Positions 1 through 10,729 of a stretch of DNA of 64,000 nucleotides are shown piece after piece. The position numbers and the translations under genes are program-made. The notes under the pieces were generated by a model. That model saw only the letters and a program-made list of their open reading frames with translations, was not told where the DNA came from and made no database searches. The number at the start of each line of letters is the position of its first letter. Within the stretch, counting starts at the first letter, position 1. The DNA comes from Ariolimax columbianus (Eukaryota; Mollusca; Gastropoda; Stylommatophora; Arionidae), in contig JAVGWX010000004.1 of the NCBI GenBank assembly GCA_036924085.1, positions 75,891,590-75,955,589 of the forward strand, given 5' to 3'.

Positions 1-35
1 ACAGGAATCAGACGCTCCTCATTTTCATTAATCAC
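1..35 (-). CDS. VCPIP1: VCPIP1 exon 4, start only
   Basis: After an AG acceptor (36-37) the phase-0 reading is VINENEERLIPV. The family continues here into the OTU catalytic loop. The exon is cut by the window edge. Confidence 0.75.
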   Translation of the reverse strand, partial: MINENEERLIP

Positions 36-3000
36 CTTAACATGAAAGCACAGACAAAAATAAAGATCATGTTTACATGCGGATGTGGCATGTAATGAAT
101 ATAGTGTTAGGTCCATATTTTCTGGAAACAGAGGCACACTATAGGTGCCTAAACACAGACAACGGAAAAACAAATAGTTAAATCATTCTTCTTCTGCAGC
201 GTTCTGAAAAGAACATTTGTGACATTGCGAGGTTGCAATATTTGTAACTTTCGGTCTGACATCCAATTAAAGCCATTTTTAGGACTAAGCTTGCGTTCCC
301 GCTAAATTCCCGCGAATTTTGCAATCATGGATCCGATATCAATGTCCAAATCAATTAAATATTTCAAGAATAAAATTTTTCCCAAAACTCTGCCTTCTTA
401 ACCAATTTTCAATCCATTTGGCAACTGCCCCACCTATTCCATGTGATTTTAACTTTCTAAATAATCTTTGATCTCTATCAAAGGCCTAAGCAAAATCTAG
501 ATCTACTGGCTTCCCTTTATCTATCATTTTAGTAGTCTTCTCCATGCCCTTTTTAAATAATGTAACATATAAGGTCAGGGTTAGACATGTGGGTGTCAGT
601 TGTTTTGTCCTTCTGCACACTTTGTTTTTTATGAGCCTTGTAGATCTAGCATTTATTCAGCATTGGAGGTGCACCTCTGGTGGTGGTTCTATGCAATGTC
701 CTGTGCCAGGCACACTAAAAGTACTTTAGCAAAGTTTTCCTACAGGATGTCAACTGTAGTGGTGGCCCAAAATTACAGCTGGAGCTAAATAGGACAAGAA
801 GCTTGACACATAGCTAACAAAACATCACCTTGATGTGCCCGAGTGTGTCTTTCAAGTATAGGTCGCTCCCGCTGCGATCCCTACCATATCCAGTAATGGT
901 TAGATGCTGTGGGTCAATGAGAAATGCCCGGTCGCCCAACTGGGCACAGTCAAATACTGGTGGCTTTCCCATTTCTGTCAGAAGCTTGGCTCTGATGACA
1001 AAATGTGTATACAATTAATTCTCACAGCGACAAATAGTAGCCCGTGCAGAACAGAGAACAAGATTTGTAATTGGTCAGCTATAAAGAAATGCACACAGGC
1101 AAGTATAAGCCAATTCAGCACAAGGGTAAATTAAAAAAATTAAAATTTTACAAACCTACTAAAAGGTCTGCATCAAGGACACTGGAAAAGACAATCGGGA
1201 ATAACTAACTAACCTAGAGGGGTAGGAAGACTAATGTCTGATCAGTATGCTTTGTTAGTCAGGGTAAGGCAAAATATACTGGTCAAGACCCTCACCTTGA
1301 CTTCCCCGCAGTACTCCTTGGAAACGGGATATTTTTATGGCAGCCTGGCTAACAAGGTGAGGGATTGATGTGATCTCTGTAGTAGTGAGCAACACACACA
1401 TGAAGCCAAGAATAACACAACCACCTGGGCGATCCCGGTCCACCTTCATCAGCCTTGCAGGATGTGAGGAAAGCTACGACAACCCGCCACTTAATGTCCT
1501 GTTCATGGCGTACAAAAGAGTAATCCTACTCATTGTGGGCAATCGACAACAACAACTAACCTGGAAGACAAAGGTCAAAATAAATAGAGGAATGACTTAT
1601 CTAACACACTGGTATAGATGACACAATCGACATAGGTTGAGAGGGAAGTAGGCGGTGACTTTAATCGTCTCTTTTCGGTAGTAGCAGCAGGTCAGGTATG
1701 CCATATTTTTTCCTTCAATAATATCACCTTTCCTTTAGATTAGTTAGTTACTAGCTGTGGGGCCTGACATTATCTGGCAAGTATTGAATTTTTAGTACCC
1801 TTTTCATCTACACCCCTTTCCTACCTCACAGCCAAACACTCCCAATACCAATCCCCTCCGATGACATTCAAAAATGGTAGGTGGTTTGATTCCCGCAAGT
1901 TGAAAGTGTCCCCTGGTCTCAAGGGATCAGGGCATAGTCTTATTAAAGATCAGTAATAAAGTCGGAGGTCCCGTTGTACACTCTGTGGACAGAAATCTTG
2001 ACAATTGAAAACTGTATTTTCAATTTTGTATATGTTTAATCAAAATAAACAAAAATATAAAGGAGAAACCAAGAATAGGAAGAGATGCCACTGGCTGGAA
2101 AGGTAAATCTGCTTGCTTCTTACCTCCCAGTTGTCCGGTCCATACCATAGGATGTGAGTAGAGGAGATAAGATGGTGCACAGATAGTTTGTCAGTCCATT
2201 GACTTTGGGCAACTCTTGAACCGTTGTTGTAGTTGTTCTATGGGACTCCTTCTGTAGCTCCTGCAGCAACTGCTCAATGGCTCCAATCCCATACCACTCT
2301 GTCCGCTTGACAAGAAAATGAAAATGAATTTACAATGATTTTAATTAACTATTAATTAATCAATCAAAATCTTTTAGTTCCCTGTGGAGTTGTTTGTCCG
2401 TCATTTTCAAAGAGGACCACATTGTCATCTGTCGATTCTGGAGTGGGTTCATAGGTGGCTGATAAAACCAATCCGAGCCCAAAAACTTCTGTCACACTGA
2501 CGACGGAGAAACATTGTCTGTTCTTCAGACAAAGGCAACTTGTCTCTTGTCTTTCATGTGGCCCGTCTCCGTAGCTTCCTTGATTATTATCCGATTCATA
2601 TGCGCCATGCCAGCAAAGCAATCAGAAGCAATGTTCTTTCAATTTTCATGGTCAACACCGCAGTTCTTCACTGAGGCTTTCAGAGTGTCTTTGGAACGTT
2701 TTATCTGGCCACGGCGAGCTCATTAAAGTGACTCAAGCTCGCCATAGAATATTTTCTTTGGAAGCCGCTCATCGGACATGCGGATAACATGACCAGTCTA
2801 TCTAAACTGCGACTTGCACAGAGTTATGTGGAGGGTTGCCATGCCAGCCCATGAAAGAACTTCTACATTTGTGATCCTATCTTGCCATTTTATGTTCAGC
2901 AGTTTCCTTAGGCAGCCCATACTCTGTTTAAAATACTCGGCTAAAGTATAAGCATAAGTTTTTACGTGATTATCAAAACAACAAGCCAATGCCAGCAGGA

Positions 3001-5524
3001 TGTATTTCTTACAGTCCTGCAAGCCCTCAAGAATGATAAACTGTCAGAGTTTGAAAAGGTATTAAGTGTACTAAAAGCCAAGAGAAGGGTAGTGCTAAGG
3101 TGGATACCATCACACTGTGACATACCAGGAAATGAGAGAGCAGACAAGTTAGCAAAGGAAGAACACAAGAACAAACAATCACCTTCCAATAAAAGAAGAC
3201 CCTTATCTAAGCCACACGGAAAGTCAACCAAACGAGAGACAACTATCACTACCTTGATCAAGCAGAGCAAGTGATCCTGTTCTGCATGAGAATTAGACTT
3301 AATAGATTGAATGGTCACTTACACTGGCTAAAATTGGCTCCATCACCCTTGATTATGTGCAGGCAAGCAGCACATACAGCTAAACATATCCTGCAAGACT
3401 GTTACATGCTTAGCCAATTGTGTACTGAGCACTGACCCACGGAGAAGAACAGATCATTGAAGAACTCTCCACCACAGCAAACTTTATTCAAAGAATTCAA
3501 CTTCACATGTAGACCTTATTTATAAAGTGGCAAACGAGATGATGAAGACGACAATGATGAACTTGCTAGTCATTTTGTAAGATGCAACTAAGGAGAGTCA
3601 GGCATAAGACCGACTACACTTCCCTGTAGAAATATTAAAAGATCCAGTAAGCACGTCAGTGTGGCATATTGTGACAATGGCGTTAGACCTATTTTTTATT
3701 GACCAAAGGCACAATAGGGTTGAAGGTAAACATCCCATTGTCCGCCTTTATTTTCCCAGATTATTCTGTACCCAGTTTTTTAAGCTGGGTCCAGTGCCTG
3801 AGCCATTTTCTGATCTTAAAAATCCAACACCAACTGGGGGTCGAACCTTGGAAAACCAGTACACTGACCACTGTGCAACCACAAGAAAAATGACAGAAAA
3901 CTGCTACAAATCAAGGTAGATGAAAACAGACTATAATCCAGTAAGTAATATTGTCCCATAGTAGACACTGCTGTCAGGGATAAAGTGTTAGAGACTTAAT
4001 TTTTCTAGGTCTTACTTTTTTTTTAATTTTGTGATGTGGTGAACAGTTTCCTCCCTCATTGTCATGCTGTCCCAATACTTTCCATAGGGTCGCCACCTTA
4101 CTGAATCTAAACATATTAATATTTCGATTTGTGAGCCACATCACTAACAACTTCCCATACGGCACCATCTTGGTGCATTGTTGAGTGACCTCCATTTAGA
4201 AGATTTAACTGTCAATACCTAATAAACAGTTGTGAACTAAAAAGGTAGCCCACATGGGGATCAAAATAAGGCAGCATCTCCACCATGCAAAGACACAACA
4301 GGTCAGGTCAATCCCTTGTTTACCTTCAAATATGATCACAAGCCTGCCGAAGATGGATGTGTTGAAACAAAAGGTGCCAATATCACAGTCAAGCTGTAAA
4401 CTGCCAACACAACGCATTCCGTTCTCTGGACTACATCTAGCTACTGGCAAAACCCTGTTCATGGCTTGGTAGCGGGAGATTGAGAATGAATGCAGAAGAA
4501 GAAGACTAACCCCTTCACTATACAGCGCCCCCCCCCCCCCTTCTTCTTAGCCAGTCTGCATGCTGCAGCCTGTTATCCAGGATCACCGCTTGAAGGTGTA
4601 AAAGGGTCTTGGCAGCTCTGGTTTGTTGGCCCTAATGCTAGCAGTCAGCTATGGGTCGCTGACCACTCTTGAATTGAACGCCCATAAAGGATGCTGATGA
4701 ATATGCCTACCTGGGAAGGCTCCTCAACATGGGGAACAACATAAAACATGATATCGCCAGACAGAAACGGACAGCCTTCAACTCCATCAAGACAGCAAGA
4801 GATGTCACAAAATAACAAAAGACATCAGACTACGTGCGGACATCTTCGATTCTGTAGTCCTACCAATGTTCTGCTATGGTAGCAAAACCTGGTCTATAAC
4901 CAAAGCAGCAGAAAACCAACTGAGAACAGCACACGCATATCTTGAAAGATGCCTCATGGGCATAACTCTCAGATAGCAGCTGCAAAGCAAACTACACAAT
5001 AGCAACATCCGGAGAATGTCACACATCAAGGATGCCCTACAGCATGTCAATCATTCAAAATAATTCTGGGCAGGTCATATAGCTAGACGGCAAGAAGAAA
5101 GAGGTAGTACCATAACCACCATGTGGTACCCGGGCGACAAAAAGAGACCTCGGGACGGCCCCCAGCTCGCTGGCAAGAGTCACTAGACAAGCCCAACACA
5201 CACGACCCCACAACAGACAGACTACAGTCTCACTGAACGACACACGCCCAGAACAGAAACGACTGGATCAAGAGTTGGGACCCGCTCAAGGATGATCACC
5301 CCTTGGCAAAGAACGGATCATACTAAGAACTAAGCTAGGAATACCTAGTGTAATCAATGTTTAATCGTCAATAACCTTACCCCCAAATTTTTTAGGCCAG
5401 ACTGCGTATGCCTTTGACCACATCCTGTACATTCTACACTGGCCTCATGCGATGGAAAATATAGCTTCTTCTTGCACTGTGGGTTGGGGCATATCCCTCC
5501 CACAACACCTGGATTATCCCTCAT
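1..5524 (-). CDS. VCPIP1: VCPIP1, valosin-containing protein-interacting deubiquitinase, 5' part
   Basis: Partial gene read right to left; coding exons are 5381-5524, 2124-2305, 829-991 and 1-35 (continues off the left edge). The four pieces join in frame with GT donors and AG acceptors and give about 174 residues. The N-terminus has a zinc-ribbon pattern, CPNPQC (residues 12-17) and CTGC (32-35). Next come a segment ending SPLLTSYGMDRTTGRAKLL and then GDRAFLIDPQHL and GYGRDRSGSDLYL, the block that precedes the OTU protease domain in vertebrate VCPIP1. Exon 4 starts reading toward LIPV, which in the family leads into the catalytic DGDGHC motif, here outside the window. Known role of the family: an OTU deubiquitinase that binds p97/VCP and acts in Golgi and ER reassembly after mitosis. 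The human protein has a longer proline-rich N-terminus that is absent here. Introns are full of LINE and SINE copies. Identification is from remembered family sequence, not a search. Confidence 0.9.
185..290 (-). mobile_element. R1 SINE-like fragment
   Basis: Starts with CTTCTTCTGC and contains the family phrases TTGCAATATTTGTAACTTTCGG and a diverged GACATCC. A decayed piece of R1, lying in VCPIP1 intron 3. Confidence 0.5.
371..550 (-). mobile_element. CR1-like LINE reverse transcriptase fragment
   Basis: The minus strand reads VDLDFA, stop, AFDRDQRLFRKLKSHGIGG and AKWIENWL. This is the LDFAKAFD palm motif region of a CR1/L2-type reverse transcriptase with a stop codon. The stretch 560-828 that follows shows nothing I can name. 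Confidence 0.7.
829..991 (-). CDS. VCPIP1: VCPIP1 coding exon 3
   Basis: 163 nt: one base plus 54 codons. Acceptor is TTTGTCATCAG, donor GTGATG. It encodes AKLLTEMGKPPVFDCAQLG and GYGRDRSGSDLYLKDT, a strongly conserved VCPIP1 block. Confidence 0.92.
1216..1553 (+). mobile_element. R2 SINE-like element with 9-bp TSD
   Basis: Full-length copy flanked by AACTAACCT at 1207-1215 and 1554-1562. Internal landmarks are GGTCAAGACCCTCACC, a diverged ATGAAGCCAAGCATAGCACA, CCACCTTCATCAGC and a CAACAACAAC tail. Lies in VCPIP1 intron 2. The following 1563-2123 holds no recognisable gene. Confidence 0.8.
2124..2305 (-). CDS. VCPIP1: VCPIP1 coding exon 2
   Basis: 182 nt: 60 codons plus two bases. Acceptor is TTGTCAAG before 2305 and donor GTAAG after 2124. 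It encodes RTEWYGIGAIEQLLQEL and then NGLTNYLCTILSPLL, which matches the vertebrate MGLSNYHCKLLSPIL region. The phase fits exon 3 exactly. Confidence 0.9.
2364..2960 (-). mobile_element. RTE/L1-like LINE 3' ORF fragment
   Basis: Minus-strand reading CLRKLLNIKWQDRITNVEVL, then GHVIRMSDERLPKKIFYGEL and IKRSKDTLKASVKNCGVD. This is the C-terminal part of an endonuclease-reverse transcriptase with stops and shifts. In VCPIP1 intron 1. Confidence 0.75.
2966..3460 (+). mobile_element. I-like LINE RNase H fragment
   Basis: A 102-codon frame contains VVLRWIPSHCDIPGNERADK, the C-terminal RNase H motif of I/Nimb-type non-LTR elements. It is followed by a frameshifted zinc-knuckle-like tail (AAHTAKHILQDCYML). 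Abuts the opposite-strand RTE fragment. Confidence 0.8.
4338..4506 (+). mobile_element. R1 short form
   Basis: GATGTGTTGAAACAAAAGG to GCAGAAGAAGAAG; contains CAGTCAAGCTGTAAACT and GCATTCCGTTCTCTGGACTA. About 165 bp, the short form of R1. 3461-4337 shows no gene beyond weak repeat traces. Confidence 0.7.
4541..4672 (-). mobile_element. R1 head fragment
   Basis: TTAGCCAGTCTGC, CTGTTATCCAGGATCACCGC and GTCAGCTATGGGTCGCTGAC are the head half of long R1 in reverse. It follows a C-homopolymer at about 4529-4541. Confidence 0.65.
4680..5335 (+). mobile_element. RTE-like LINE 3' part, decayed
   Basis: Reads [21 protein letters not shown], then a domain with several shifts, and a tail resembling the minus-strand copy at 49500-50140 ([24 protein letters not shown]). 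Ends about 45 bp from VCPIP1 exon 1. Confidence 0.75.
5381..5524 (-). CDS. VCPIP1: VCPIP1 first coding exon (zinc ribbon)
   Basis: 48 codons from ATG at 5524, ending phase 0 before a GTAAGG donor at 5380. It encodes NPGVVGGICPNPQC and VECTGCGQRH. An in-frame TAA lies upstream, so this ATG is the first usable one. A pyrimidine-rich acceptor (CAG at 5566-5568) suggests the exon begins near 5565 and that a noncoding exon lies further upstream. Confidence 0.88.
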
Positions 5525-5689
5525 GTCTGTCGCTTGTTTTTGCAATGACAACCACAGAAATTAACCTGGTCAAAGAACAAATGAGAAATCTATAATGTAT
5601 ACATGTCAATTTCAGTGGATGAAACTCTGTTCAAGAAAACTAGTCAACGCTGGTGCAAAAATTGTACATGAACAAATGCTTGCCAGGCA

Positions 5690-5830
5690 TGGAGGTGTAA
5701 ATAATGGGCAAAAATGCATTTCATGTTATTTGTTGTTGCATCTGTACCTGGGGATTTCTTTTTCCTTAGTGATCTTATTGCCAACAACATTTCATTCAAT
5801 ATTAAATAAGCCATTATATGCTCTTCTGCT
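5690..5830 (-). mobile_element. LINE RT linker fragment
   Basis: Minus strand reads NEMLLAIRSLRKKKSPGTDA, a reverse-transcriptase pre-palm motif (usually K-SPG-DG). It lies within 300 bp of the VCPIP1 start. 5831-6204 holds nothing recognisable. Confidence 0.55.
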
Positions 5831-6204
5831 ACAATATTTGTGTTGTTATGAGTCTTTTGTTCATCAATGATGGGTTTGCTTTGGTCTTTAGTAACTTCAA
5901 CATGGTTTACACTAGCATAGTGTACCAAAAGTTAGCAGCATCATCATGCACCGACACAGGCTTTCTGTAAGGGGCCAGCTGCAATGGTGGCACTATGTGA
6001 GAAAGGAAAGAAAATGGGACAAAAGGAAGTGTTGTATGATGGCCTAAAGTGCAAGTTAAAAAAGAATATCGTTTATGATGTTTATTCTTATTGCCGAGGA
6101 GCTATTGACCAAATGGTTCAATGTATGCCTGCTGACAAGGACAGTGGATGAAACTCCCGGAATGGCTTATGTTATTTTTCTGTTGGGGTAGAAATATAAC
6201 AGAT

Positions 6205-6375
6205 ACTGTGCTGCCGAAGACAGATGTGTCGAACCGAAAGGTGCAATATCGCAGTCAAACTGTAAACTAGCGACACAACGCATTCCGTTCTCAGGACTAC
6301 ATCCTGCTACTTACAAAGCCCTGTTCAGGACTTGGTAGGGGAAATTGAGAACGAATGCAGAAGAAGAAGAAGAAC
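6205..6375 (+). mobile_element. R1 short form
   Basis: CGAAGACAGATGTGTCGAAC to GCAGAAGAAGAAGAA, with the usual CGCATTCCGTTCTCAGGAC core. Lies in inverted orientation to the R1 copy at 6846-7001; an R2 element sits between them. Confidence 0.8.
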
Positions 6376-6439
6376 AAACATTGCCAGCACATGAGACGGT
6401 GACAAGTGACAAAGCAGCAGGTAGTCTTCAGCCTTTAAA

Positions 6440-6790
6440 ACCCTGAGTATCCCAGTATGATTGTTGTTGTTTGCGAATGCCCACAATGAGTAGGTTTCTC
6501 TTTTGTGTGCCCTAAAAATAGTGTTAAGTGGCAGGTTGTGGTAGCTTTCCTCATATTCTGAACGTGCTGATAAAGGTGGAACAGGGTCCTCCAAGCGGTT
6601 GCTTGGCTTCATCTGCATGTCGCTCACTACTACTGAGATCATGTCGAACCTCACCTTGTTAGCCAGACTGTTGTCCTTGGCAACAGCCCATTTCCAGGAT
6701 GACCAACGAGGAGGTGAGGTGAGGGTCTTGGCCAGTATATTTCTCCTGACCCTGGCTAACATTGTCTGATCAGTGAATTTTGCCTGACCA
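6440..6790 (-). mobile_element. R2 SINE-like element
   Basis: Reverse copy from TGTTGTTTGCGAATGCCCAC to CTGACCAGACGTTAG, with GGTGGAACAGGGTCCTCC and CCTCACCTTGTTAGCCAG. A 182-codon open frame runs across it on the minus strand but is not a gene. Confidence 0.8.
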
Positions 6791-6845
6791 GACGTTAGCA
6801 TCATCATCCCATCCCAGCATGGTAAAAGAGTCATACAAGTTTTGA

Positions 6846-7001
6846 TTCCTTCTTCTTCTGCATTCGTTCTCAAATACCCGCTACAAAGCCCTGTTAAGTG
6901 GCATGATGTAGTCTGGAGAACAGGATGTGTTGTGTTGCTAGTTTACAGCTTGACTGTGATATTTGCATTTTTTGGTCAAACACTTCTGTCTTCTGCAGAA
7001 G
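6846..7001 (-). mobile_element. R1 short form
   Basis: TTCTTCTTCTGCATTCGTTC to CTGTCTTCTGCAG, with TTTACAGCTTGACTGTGATA. 7002-7370 has no recognised feature. Confidence 0.75.
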
Positions 7002-7369
7002 TTTTGATTTAAATTCCCATGTGCGTGAATTTTATTTGGTTGTGAAATAAAAACTGGTATCCTGTCCAGTCATAGTGTAATGTGCAGGCTAGGTTTTTAT
7101 TTCACCACTGATAGAATAAAAATGTAAGCGGTACTGGGTTTGTGAATCCCTTCCCCACATGGTGAAGAGACCAGCATTCAAAATGCTCGCCCACCAACTA
7201 CAAGCAATTTATAGCTTAATTATTTCATCTCAAACATTTTTAACTCTGCTATTATGGCACCACTCATGTTGAAAGTCACATACTGCATGTGGCTTCTAAC
7301 AGGTTTGAAACTACTGGATTAGACTAACAGCCAATCAGTCAAAATTTGTTCAGCTCCCGGCACAGCACA

Positions 7370-7565
7370 GGACTTCAACAAATATATGCATAGTCCGGGA
7401 TGAAAGGTGCAGCACAGTAGGGTACCGGTTCAGTCCTTGAAGTGAAAGCTACGAGGGAGAGGAGATGACTACTGCCATCATATAGCTGAGCCTTTGAAAT
7501 GTAAGATTGCTAACACCTCACACTCCTATGGCAGTAATGGTATGGGTTACTTTACTTTTTTATAA
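7370..7565 (+). mobile_element. SINE-B 3' part
   Basis: GGGTACCGGTTCAGTCC, CTACTGCCATCATATAGC and ATGGGTTACTTTACTTTT match the 3' two thirds of the full SINE-B at 42590-42852. The promoter half is missing. C-rich low-complexity sequence follows at 7620-7690. Confidence 0.7.
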
Positions 7566-7718
7566 AACTTCCATACTTTTTCTTAAAACCTCATACTGGC
7601 CCCCATCTATTTGTCTTCCTTTGCCCCTCTCCCCCACCCCCCCCCCCCCATTTCTTCTATCAGTTCTCCCCCCCTTTCCTATATTAATCTCATGCCCTCC
7701 CAGCTTATATCCCCTTCT

Positions 7719-8066
7719 GCTGAGCAGCACATGAGCTGCAGTGGTCAGCGACCCATAGCTGACTGCTAGCGTCAGGGCCAGCGAACCATAGGTGCCAAGA
7801 CCCTTCTACACCTCCATGCGGTGATCCTGGATAACAGGCTGCAGCAGGGCAGACTGGCTAAGGAGAAGGGATCGAAGAGGGAATGCTAACCCGGTACTCA
7901 AAAAATGCTTACTAAGGTCAGAGTGCTGGACCGAAAGGTGCAAATATCGCAGCCAAGCTGTAGACTACGACACAACGCATTCCGTTCTCTGGACTACATT
8001 CTGCTACTTACCCTTTCAGGGTTTGGTAGTGGGAGATTGAGAACTAACGAAGAAGAAGAAGAAGAA
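7719..8066 (+). mobile_element. R1 long form, near full length
   Basis: 348 bp from GCTGAGCAGCACATGAGCTG to GAAGAAGAAGAA. Flanks ATCCCCTTCT (7709-7718) and ATCACCTTCT (8067-8076) match at 9 of 10 bases, consistent with an aged TSD. Confidence 0.8.
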
Positions 8067-8094
8067 ATCACCTTCTCTTTGTTCTCCCACCTGA

Positions 8095-8145
8095 ATCGCT
8101 ATTTGGCCGTTTCCATATTTGGCCGTTTCCATATTTGGCCACCAT
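8095..8145 (+). repeat. Short tandem repeat
   Basis: About two and a half copies of a 20-bp unit, TATTTGGCCGTTTCCA plus four bases. Confidence 0.7.
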
Positions 8146-8239
8146 TGGCTTATCCGGCGCATTCCCCTCCACTTCTTACGCTCTCCTGACCACCTTGTGT
8201 TTGACCGCTTCCCTTCATTTTCAGTCAAGCATCTGGCCC

Positions 8240-8440
8240 AACCGGTCGCTTAGACAGACTAAGTCTACTATCAGATAAGTTGACCATTTTTTCCTTCTTT
8301 GTTGATTTGTTAGTTCAGTATTGTTGTCCCTGATGAAGGCCTTTTGGTCGTAACGTAGGTTTTTTTTGTGTTCTCGTCTCGGTGCGGTATCTGACCATAC
8401 CCATTTTTAAATTTTGATTAAACTCAACCTTAATCAACGT
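8240..8440 (+). repeat. R3 foldback-family end fragment
   Basis: Contains CTGATGAAGGCCTTTTGGTC followed by GTAACGTAGG at 8330-8359, the shared arm motif of the R3 family, then a GTTCTCGTCTCGG stretch. Only one arm is seen. Confidence 0.5.
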
Positions 8441-8764
8441 TGACATTTGTTTTCATGTTTTTTTCCCTTTAATTTTTTACTACTTCTCTTGTCCTTGGGA
8501 TTCTAAAACAGTCACTGCCTTGTAATAATATCAACGCGTTTCCTTAATGTGTGTCCTAACCAGTCTTCTCTTTGTTCTACTGTTGCTTCTCTATTTATTT
8601 TCAAAACTCAAGACCACAATAGTGAATGATCTTATCATACCATCTCAAAACTCAATCCAATTCTGCAAAGTCACCCATTTATGAAAGTCTGTTATGTATC
8701 TTTTCTGTTGCTCTTTTTATTTATTATCCACTGTTTCAAGAATATGACAGTGGCTGTAATTAAT

Positions 8765-9232
8765 GTTGATTAAAAACACAAAGATAATGGCTCAGTGACC
8801 TCACCAGAACAAAAACAAAATGATAGCTTTACAATTGTCAACAAGTCCTTCATCTGGGAGAAAAAACAAACAAAAACAACTAATAAATCAAAACAAAACA
8901 TGATGTAAAATGAGCAGTTCGCTGCCATAACAGGATGTGCAAGGGAATGAGAAGGCAAACATAAAAATAAGCATTATTTTAACACAGCATGCTAGTTATG
9001 AAATAGAGTGGTGGACCAAACAAGAAATATCTGGTATGTTGTGTTTCACTTTTCTGACACATTCTGTTTTGGCAACAAACTTAAACCACTCATCTCTTAT
9101 GTTTTGTTAGTTGGCTGTGACTGTTTTTGGTCCGTGATGAAGGTCTTGTGGCCGTAATGTATGTATTGTTTTGGTTTTGTCCTAGTTGGGTCAACTCAAT
9201 GACTGAGCTATTACCTGTTTTTTTCTATCAAC
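8765..9232. mobile_element. R3 foldback element with long inverted arms
   Basis: The left arm (GTTGATTAAAAACACAAAG, CAGTGACCTCACCAGAAC, AAGTCCTTCATC) is an imperfect reverse complement of the right arm (GATGAAGGTCTTGTGGCC, GGTTTTGTCCTAG, CTATCAAC). Each arm is roughly 95 bp and the whole is 468 bp. No coding capacity is seen. Most likely a MITE-type DNA transposon or an inverted pair of one arm. Confidence 0.6.
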
Positions 9233-10220
9233 TTTTAACCTTCACTCAGTTACTGCTGCAGCTTCAATCTATTTATTTCTCTGTAATTAGACTAATATAA
9301 ATTGTAAGCTGTTTTAATATAACATTGAGTATTTATGTTATAAAGTTTATCAGAAAGACTCCGACCAAGCCAATTTTTTAAGTATTGTAATTCACACTAG
9401 GTTAGAGTTTGACAGTGACACTACACTACACTGACTACAGTACTATACACTACACTACTACAGTCAATACTACAGACCATAAATAAATTATGATAATCCC
9501 TGTAAATAGTCAAATGAATACGGAATCTATTATTTTATTCTCGCAAGTATGAAACATAATCACAATTTCTTAAACCAAACATCCTGACACAGTTGTATTG
9601 CAGAGAAAGCTTGAAATCTACTATCGCCATTTCGAGTTTCATATTCACTCAAGACTAACATTAACACTTACACTCTTACTTACACTACAGTTACAGTACT
9701 GAGTACACAACTCAAACACTAAACAACTTATTTTTAACAAGGAACACAAAAATCAATGATCAACTCGACAAAACATTACTATCGCAAAAGACTTCTATTT
9801 CAATACCAAACCTTCTTATTTCAATCGTTTATTAAATCTGCATCTTGCTTCTTATTAATTGTTCAAATCGCGACAAATGATCACGAATGAACACTATTCT
9901 TGATTGACAAATCGTCCTACATAACAAGCACAAGAAAAACAGAATTGGTTTGGGAATAACCCGTGTTCAATTCAGGGTCAACAATCGAAAGCAATAACAA
10001 GAAATTGCGTCAATTTATGTAGACAATGAAAACAATCCAGACACTGCAGCATGTTTAAATTATATTGGCCAACATTACCATAAATAATGAGTTACATTTT
10101 ACTATTATTAATGGGGTTTCAGAAATGTAAACAGACATGACGTAAAATAGAAGGTGCAGTTGACATGACAATATAAAGGAACGTGAGTGTTGAGTTGAGT
10201 TTACAGTGAATTTCTAAGAA
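9233..10220. other. AT-rich stretch without genes
   Basis: No coding frame or known repeat. 9417-9475 is a degenerate ACACTACACTAC microsatellite. 10142-10240 has candidate promoter-like sequence but nothing I can support. Confidence 0.6.
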
Positions 10221-10224
10221 GTTT

Positions 10225-10480
10225 AAAATACAAAAAGTACGTATCTAAGGGGAATGAATGGTCAGAATGGCTTTGTTAATGCAAAGGTTGAATAACACGA
10301 GAAACGTATGGCAGTACTCTAATAAAAGGATGAACAGAAAAATCCTGCTAACTTGCATATTCCCGGTGGCAACGTACAGATGTGAACTGTGGACCATTAT
10401 ACAAACACTTTAAGAAATGGATTTGAATCGTTTGATGTGAAACGTGGATCACCACACAAACACCTAAGAAATAGATTGAA
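10225..10480 (+). mobile_element. RTE/L1-like LINE fragment
   Basis: Reads MALLMQRLNNTRNVWQYSNK and CIFPVATYRCELWTI, matching the ACVFPVAAYGCEAWTI segment of the better-preserved element at 62705-64000. Heavily decayed after that. Confidence 0.65.
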
Positions 10481-10729
10481 TCTCGGGAACTGGTTCGACA
10501 AACTGCAATAACGGTGTCTCAACAACCTCCTAAGTTTCGGGACTAATGATGATGATGATAATGGTGGTACGATATATAAGCTGAAAACCACAGATTAGAT
10601 CGATTACTATCTTCGTCCAAAAGCTTGTCTGCAATGATTCTCCGCCGTATTCTATCTCTTGCCATTGCGGTGTATCTGAAAACTCTCCATGTTTACTTCT
10701 TCTATATATTTAATTAGTGCACGCAGCCG

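Noticed and set aside
6325..6873. 182-codon open frame on the minus strand, the longest in the window
   Set aside because: It runs through an R2 copy and parts of two R1 copies, with no known motif and repeat-derived sequence throughout.
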